The translations under genes were made by a program, and so were the position numbers. A DNA stretch of 64,000 nt from Vanilla planifolia (Eukaryota; Streptophyta; Magnoliopsida; Asparagales; Orchidaceae), in NCBI GenBank assembly GCA_023846275.1, contig CM043875.1, positions 9,109,958 to 9,173,957 on the forward strand, given 5' to 3'. Shown here one piece after another: positions 57,722 through 64,000 of this stretch. Under the pieces are notes generated by a model that made no database searches, was not told the origin of the DNA, and was given only the letters and a program-made list of their open reading frames with translations. How positions within the stretch are numbered: position 1 is the stretch's first letter; each line of letters opens with the position of its first letter.

Positions 57722-60700
57722 CTCACTTTAAGGTTTTAATAGCTACTAACTCCCTGCACCTTTAGATTAAATAAGAGTGAGTAACATAGGTTCCATGGAA
57801 TAACCTCTCTCGTGCTAATAGAATAATTCACTTAGTAGTATAACCATCAGTCTATTAGACAAATGAAATAAATATCACAATCTATCAACTAAGCCAATGC
57901 ATAAAACTATAATCATCAACCCTATCATAAGTCCATCAAAGCCTACCAAGTTTCAATAAAGTCATAATCAATCTCATATGATGCATAATGATATGCCAAT
58001 AATCTGGCCCTCTCTCCAAGCCCTTAAGATACTTGGTTCAAGTCTAGCACTAGTATCTCATTACATGACCCAATAGTCTATACCTTAAGCTCTATTAATC
58101 ATATTAACAACCCTATAAGCTAGAGAAGTACTCATCAACCATATAACACTATAAAAGCACTCCATAAAATCCATGATCACCAATGATATTCTATAAAAAC
58201 AAATGAGTAACATGAAATCCTCTACACATGATTTGAAAGTCCCAACCTATACTACATCATTCACATGGAACATAATGTAAGGCTCAACCAATCATATCAC
58301 ATATGGAGTTAAAGCACTACAACCTTAGGCACACCCAACATCTCCCTTATTATCCTAATAATAAGGCATGCAATCTCTATACCTAATGAAAATTCCATCA
58401 TCTTGTATATCTGATTTACCTCACCCTTTGTTGAGGAGTCCATATCTAAAATCCATTAAATCCTTGTTTATGTCATCATTAATAAACTTGTTTACTCAAT
58501 ATTAATATGATTTTACTTACAATTATCTAGGGTTAAGTAAGCCTAATCAATCTTTTAGATTTTTTTAGATCCTTAAACCTTTAATAAACTATCTAGGTCT
58601 CCTCAAAGCCAACTTTATTATTTGGGCTAATTAGTGTTTCTAGTGAGCCCTAGTCTACTTTTTTTAGTAAATTCCCTTTTCAAATTTTATGTCTTTATTT
58701 TGTCCTTAATTATTACTTAACCAAGAAGTATTATTGAAAACTGTTAATTTACTTGAATACTCATTCATGTTTTGAATCCTCAATTTAAATCCTTTAAGAC
58801 ATAATCTTTGAACTTTAGCATAGGTTCACATGAGTTTCACCAGTGACTCTCTCTTACCTTATAAACAAATCTAAATCACTTCACACTTTTTGAAGGCTTC
58901 TTTTGAGCCACATCCACCTCCCAAATATCATTTGTAAAATTGATTCATGGCCTAAGAGTCTAATTTAGAGCTATCCATGATCTCACCCATCAGACCAACT
59001 AGATCATAGATTAGTCAAAATTCATGTGATCATTGGCCCAATGGTCAAGTTTGGTACCACTCTTAATCTTAAATTCAAGCTCTCTATCTCACTCAATGCT
59101 CATTTAGGATCTAATTAAGCACCTCATCAAATCATAATCTCATTCAGAGTGTGCTTAATTTTTCACCAAGTACATAATATTTTTAATTCAATCTTAATTC
59201 TTTTTCTTAAGATTTGCTTCATGTAAAACCTTAATCCTGAGGAATTTTATCTAGCAAATTCTTATTTCTCAATTGTATCCAAGGCCATTCAAGTCCTATC
59301 TTACCTTTAATTATATCAAAGGTTTTTGGGTTCTCAACCCTGATATAGGTTCATTATGGTATTTAAAATTTAAATCTTAAATATTTAAATTATAAAACTA
59401 AGGTCTTGAAATTTCAAATCCTTCATAATCCAATTCCTAAATCCTAAGTTTTCTAGATCAATCTTATAATTTCACAAGTCTAGTCTAAGTCAATTAAGCA
59501 TATTTACTATATTGAGTTATTTCCTGGTTTCTTACTCCTACTTAACCAAAATAAATGCTTTACACCATACCTAATCAATAACTAAACATCCACTAGACTT
59601 CTTCTAATGGTAACTCGGGCTCCTCAAGGCTTCCCATAAGAGAGCTCAAGAGCTCACTTACCTTGTAAGCCATCTAAAGTCCTTTCTAGGTCTTTCCCTG
59701 AATTACATGTCCACGATCAATCCTTACACTCAACCCCTTGGATCAAGCTGATGCTGCCAACCCCTTTTTGGAAACTCAAATGTCTATTTAGGCTTGACAT
59801 TTCAAGTAAAAAATCACCTAACCTTGGGCATTGATTAATAATGAAACTCAGAGCACTTATGTTGAGGTTTTTAAGTTAAACTCTTCCTCTAAACAAACCT
59901 AACAAAGGCCAACAATAACCCTAGCATTTTTTTCAATGCTTAAGTAATGCTACCAATCCCTCCTTATAGAAAGATGAGAGCTCCTTTAACCTAAAGCCAT
60001 CCAAGGTCATTTTTAATATATTATAATCCTATGATTGAGCCCTTTTATTCAACCTTAAGGAATATCTTGAGGCATTGGCCCCAACTTTGTTGCAAAATTC
60101 AATCATATGTTTGCTTTTGTTTGGAAGAAATCTTGCTTAATTCATAATAAGGCCTAATGGTATAGTTTAAAAAAGAGCATTCCAAAAGTTTCCTACAAGG
60201 TTTTCTTAATTAATTGGAATTATTCCTAGCTTAATTCTTCTCCATAATGTGTGATAACTTTAATACTTCCAAGCTATATTAATTACATATTTATCATAAT
60301 AATCCTATGAAAATGTATCAACCATATAAACAAAGATAGCATATTTTTCATTTGTTTCATAAGTTAGTTTTCTCAATTTGTGACATTATAGTATTTCCAA
60401 CAAAAAGTAATTTCATGAATATTCATAACAAAGTAAAATTCAGCAACCCATCTATGATAAAGAACATCAACAAAATTAAATCATATGCTAAATAATTTTA
60501 ATCTTTATTCATGCTATCAATAAGGGTGCTAATAATGTAATATTTTTATATTAATAAGCCTTAAGAGATCAATAATATAAATAATGAATTAACTTTGGAA
60601 TTCAACACAAAATCATAAATTAACACTTTCAACTAACAAACATCACACATACATTTGTTACTTTACCATGTTGTTTAAAAAAATCATTACATGATAACAT

Positions 60701-61553
60701 ATCCTTATTTTCAACATGATCAATTAATTTAGCATAGTGAAATAATATAAGATTTTGGTAAAACAAACCTTGGGTTGCATATGATCCTTTCACCTTAATC
60801 AAGAGCTTAGCAAGACATTTCAAGTAATATTATTCAAGCACATCATAATTTTCCATGTATCTAAAAATAATGGCATTGAAAGCATTACATATTTTTTATA
60901 TTCTTCCTCAACTCAACATTGTAATAATAAATTTGTCTAAAAAATACTTTATTTTAATTTTCTAACATCCATCCAAATTTTACTTTTGTGTATGAGAATT
61001 TCTACCTCTTAAATTTGATAGAGGTCTACACCACTTTGGATCTCCTCTTCTTCAAAATTTGGCTTGCAAAGTCTCCTTTTTCTTCTTCCTTGCTCTTTGC
61101 CTTAACATCCTTGGTCTTCCCAGTTGAGGCTCGATTGATTAATTACAAATATGGTTCAAGTGTAATGTCTAACACCAATATACCATTCCTTTTATAGATA
61201 AATAATTCCTTCCTTAAATCTAGATAAGTTGGTTAATTTAGAATTATCTCTTTCACTTATCCATTCTAAGGTGCTTTATCCACTTCTTTTTCTATTTTTT
61301 CTAACATTATCCAACCAATCCTAAATCTTATCCACAAGTGGCCTTTTATAATTATTTCTTAAATTATTTATTTTTCAAGATATTCATATGATAAATCTAA
61401 AGTTTGTTCCAAAATTAATTTCAAATTTCAAACTAAAGATAAATTCAAAATTTGAATAATTTTAATTATCAAATTTTAAATTTCTTATAAAATTTAAATA
61501 TTATATTAAGAAAAAAGGTGTTAAATTAATAAAGTAATGCATAAGGTGTAACA
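57722..61553 (-). mobile_element. Ty3/Gypsy family 2 long LTR (about 3.8 kb)
   Basis: The high-coordinate end is well defined. The minus strand reads AAGGTGGGGAGAA (PPT) and then TGTTACACCTTATGC, a textbook LTR start. The low-coordinate end adjoins a PBS-like motif. Between them lies noncoding DNA with no domain; the short open frames at 60,629-60,823 and 60,988-61,197 are unrecognised. At about 3.8 kb it is long for an LTR, so an unnoticed insertion within it is possible. Its PBS-proximal 0.8 kb is duplicated at 53.8-54.6 kb. Confidence 0.55.
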
Positions 61554-61566
61554 TTCTCCCCACCTT
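61554..61566 (-). other. Gypsy family 2 polypurine tract
   Basis: The minus strand reads AAGGTGGGGAGAA, directly followed by TGTTACACC. Position after integrase and before the LTR is as expected. Confidence 0.8.
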
Positions 61567-62887
61567 AGAAGGATTTCACCATTGAAATCAACCAAACAAC
61601 TCTAACCACTTGAAGCAACCCTTGGATTCTACCTCCAAAGTAGCCTCTCACTTCTCTTTATTAGTCCACAACACTTTTAACATGTAAAAACTTTATTCCT
61701 TAGTTTTATAGTGTCAAATTCTAGATTATAGATTAAGTATTCTTAAAATCCAACATATACTAGAATTAGGACAAACCTTTTTTAAGTTAGATAACAAGAA
61801 CACATCATGTATCTTAACCAATGCTTTAAGTATTTGTAAAAAATATGCCATGATCCCAATCTTTTTTTATCATCTGATATGGTCCAATACATCTTGGTCT
61901 CAACTTTAAAGTTCCCAAACTAGAACAATCCTCACATGGAACTAATTTTCAAAAATAATTTGTCTCTTATCTCAAAACTAACTTAACTATTCTTATTATC
62001 AAAATATTTCTTCTCTTAATCCCACACCAGACATAGCCTATCATGTAGCCTACAAAACTCCTTAGTAATCTCCTCAATAATCTAGGATCTAAAGGCTTTT
62101 TTTGGACTCCCCCTGAGCCCAACATAGAAGAGATTTGTAATGTCGCTCGTATAAAGCTTCATAAAGGGCTAGTGAATAGTTGACTGATAGTTGTTATTGT
62201 CAACAAACTTTATCAATGGTAACTATCTAACCCAGCTTAAGGAGTATGATTGTACTCTAAGCCTTAATAAATTCTTCATGGTCTAGATAGTCCTCCCTAG
62301 TTACCAATTTTTCTAAGGATGATACATTGTACTCAATCAAAGAATAGCTCTTAGAGTTTAATACAGATGATTCAAAAACTGAGAGTAAAATTTAGCATAT
62401 TTATCAAAGATAATTACTAAAGGAGCACCATGTAGATAGACTATTTGCTACGCATAAAGGTCTATTAGTCTTCTTACTAAGTTTATGCTCTTCATTGCTA
62501 GATAATGAGTCAATTTAGTAAATTGGTCCATAATAACCCAAATCATGTCACATCCCTATTAAGTCCTTGATTTCTATTTAGATATGGCCAAATTCTACAA
62601 TAACACGCCAAGTTTTTGATGTTTAGCTTAAACTCTCTAACAAGTCCAGCATCTCTAAAAGTTATTGCTCACAACCTTCTTAAAACCTCTTCACCAAAAG
62701 ATAGCTTTAAGGTTCTTATACATTTTAACTTCCCCTAAATGAATTACCATTTTACTATAATGAGCCTCTCTTAGAAAACTATCTCTAATCACTTGGTGTT
62801 AAAGGACATATGATGTACCATGATTGATCAAGATGTCATTCCTAATAACTTAGTCCTTAGACTCCTCTTGTAATGGAATAAGTATCA
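61567..62887 (-). pseudogene. Ty3/Gypsy family 2 integrase with C-terminal region
   Basis: Minus-strand order is SFLREAHYSKMVIHLGEVKMY near 62,785 (the 'EAH.S..TIHPG.TKMY' zinc-binding lead-in) and TC..VAKHQKLGVLL near 62,640. The core reads MIWVIMDQFTKLTHYLAMKS near 62,545, GAPLVIIFDKYAKF near 62,430 and SYSLSWVR.LPLIKF near 62,250. The C-terminal part is KLVPCEDCSSLGTLKLRPRC near 61,930 and IGPYQMIKK near 61,880, then LRNKVFT near 61,700, the 'APRFIGPF.I' and 'LR.K.IP.VKV.W' blocks. Stops abound. It is truncated on its N-terminal side by an LTR at 62,888; RT and gag would lie beyond. Different family from the Gypsy at 42-50 kb. Confidence 0.85.
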
Positions 62888-63975
62888 CATAGTAGCATCC
62901 TACGCATCACATAGAGGTTCCACTTGGAGGAGTTCTTATCTTATTTGGACTAAAAGTCATGTTTAGAATGGTCTCTTTACTTCTTATAAGTCTCCTCTAT
63001 CGCAATCATGGGAAGGTCGATTTTAGTGAGCCCTTATTTATCAGCATATTTTTATTTTTTTTATGTTTAGTACATCTATACTTTATTTTGAGTGACTTAC
63101 ATGTTAGTTGGTAGCTTTTTAGATATTTTTACTTCGAATCTAATACAACTATGTAGTTTTATTAATACAAATTTTTGTCAAAATGACTTAAACTTAGGCT
63201 TTTGGGTTGTTTCTATAGCTAGATACTATTCACCATACTATTATTGACTTCGTTAACTTGATTTGTACTAGTATACATAGCACAATCTACCAACTCAACC
63301 TATACCAATCTATGAATAGGAGTTTACCAATGAACATGCACCAACCCGTAAACCTGTATTGATCTATGTCAACTTGTGCCAACCAGCTAACTAGTGTTGA
63401 CCTTTTCTAACTTGCTCAACCCACATTGACCCACAAACTAGTCACCAAAGCATTGTTGTGCAATCATGCTTTCTACTGCCTCATTGCTTGCTACAGTGTT
63501 ACCTAAAAAGTGGAAATTAGCTCAAGCATTATGGAACTATTTATTGCATTAAATTTTATAAATTTTCAAAAAAAAATTAAAAAAATTTAATATTTATTTT
63601 TACAAATATTTTAGTGATTTTTGAAATTATTAAAGTATTTTTTAGAATTCAAAATATGATCCCTAGTATTCCCAGGTGTCCTTCTATATTCTTAGGCTAG
63701 AAAATTACCATTATACCCTTTAAGATATTATAAAATTATAAGGGATCAAATTTTGAATGAAATAACAAAGTGCTGCTACCAAGCTTACTTAAATGATAAG
63801 TGTTGTTAGCAATCATCTAACAATGTGATTCTAGAGATGCCTTAGCAAGACGAGTGAGAAGCTCAAAAAGGGAAATCACAATCAATTATCTAGCAACATC
63901 AATACCATCGATTATCAGGAAAGTGCTTTACTCAACTGTTATTTTACTTCATCATTTTATGGGAGGGATTACTAG
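62888..63975 (+). mobile_element. 5' LTR of a sense Gypsy family 1 element, inserted into family 2 integrase
   Basis: It starts CATAGTAGCATCCTACGCATC, corresponding to TGCAATAACATC at the minus-strand start of the LTRs at 50,102 and 43,013. Its reverse complement aligns along the family 1 LTR: GAATTCTAAAAAATACTTTA with ATTTCAAAAATCACT, TTATTTCATTCAAAATTT, GGCATCTCTAGAATCACATT, and the end AATCCCTCCCATAAAA against AACCCCTCCTAAAAAA. Length is about 1.09 kb. No coding sequence. The 25 bases after it match the family 1 leader, so a whole element probably continues past the window. Confidence 0.75.
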
Positions 63976-64000
63976 TGTTGTCCAATTTCTCAGGCTTATC
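63976..64000 (+). other. Start of Gypsy family 1 leader
   Basis: GTTGTCCAATTTCTCAGG is similar to the bases following the minus-strand 5' LTR (TTGCATCCAATTCACTTG, left of 48,187). This indicates that the LTR at 62,888 is a 5' LTR and not a solo LTR. Confidence 0.5.

Larger units (their letters stand above)
54595..58514. repeat. Segmental duplication, copy 2 (contains 1.1 kb absent from copy 1)
   Basis: See copy 1 for the matches. Between the 170 bp segment at 54,595-54,765 and the resumption of similarity at about 55,850 lie about 1.1 kb with no counterpart in copy 1. These carry a decayed ORF. Copy 1 could have lost this DNA, or the array could reflect an unequal exchange. Confidence 0.8.

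Noticed and set aside
1..64000. tRNA, rRNA, snRNA or microRNA genes
   Set aside because: I read for tRNA-like GGTTCGAATCC/GGTTCAAATCC boxes and rRNA or snRNA cores and saw none. The PBS-like TGGTATCAGAGC variants belong to retroelements.

Overview
This window looks like nuclear heterochromatin or intergenic DNA from a land plant with a large, repeat-rich genome. The reasons are its very low GC (about 30% judged by sampling lines, not computed), near absence of CpG, and almost complete occupation by old plant-type retrotransposons (Ty1/Copia, Ty3/Gypsy, and L1-like LINEs with a C-terminal RNase H domain). A gymnosperm such as a gnetophyte would fit, but the sequence does not settle the lineage. 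I found no intact host gene, tRNA, rRNA or CRISPR array. Nearly every long open frame is a surviving piece of a decayed element or chance antisense of one.

Layout. 0-10 kb: an antisense Copia gag piece, then a sense Copia gag-protease-integrase-RT remnant. This is cut at about 2.85 kb by a nearly full LINE (endonuclease-RT-RNase H, to 7.3 kb), and a second LINE fragment lies at 8.4-10.1 kb. 10.7-13.7 kb: two copies of one Copia LTR around a stub of 3' noncoding DNA. 14.5-18.2 kb: one long LINE fragment and the 3' end of another. 19.9-33.5 kb: a Copia complex with three LTR-like blocks separated by two reduced interiors (LTR-gag/RNaseH-LTR-gag-LTR). One interior carries a 1.7 kb array of TRIM-like units in mixed orientation, and the last LTR appears split by an inverted LTR. 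34.6-41.8 kb: LTR fragments, an antisense LINE, a Copia gag with a mutated zinc knuckle, and a LINE RT.

41.8-50.1 kb holds a complete but heavily mutated Ty3/Gypsy element on the minus strand, with both LTRs, PPT, gag, protease, RT, RNase H and integrase. It seems to have inserted into a LINE whose halves lie on either side. 51.2-58.5 kb contains a more recent segmental duplication (about 90% identical in a sampled stretch). Each copy joins a sense Copia tail and LTR to an antisense Gypsy LTR. The second copy also holds a degenerate ORF that resembles the extra gag-like or 'plant transposon protein' ORFs of plant retroelements. 57.7-62.9 kb is a second minus-strand Gypsy family (long LTR, PPT, integrase). 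It is interrupted at 62,888 by the 5' LTR of a sense copy of the first Gypsy family, which runs off the window.

The order of events can be partly read from the nesting: LINEs and Copia elements first, then Gypsy insertions, then the 51.8-58.5 kb duplication and several small local duplications that are still nearly perfect. Mutations at recognisable key residues are often G:C-to-A:T changes, consistent with long-term cytosine methylation and deamination. All identities are by eye from the sequence; no searches were run.
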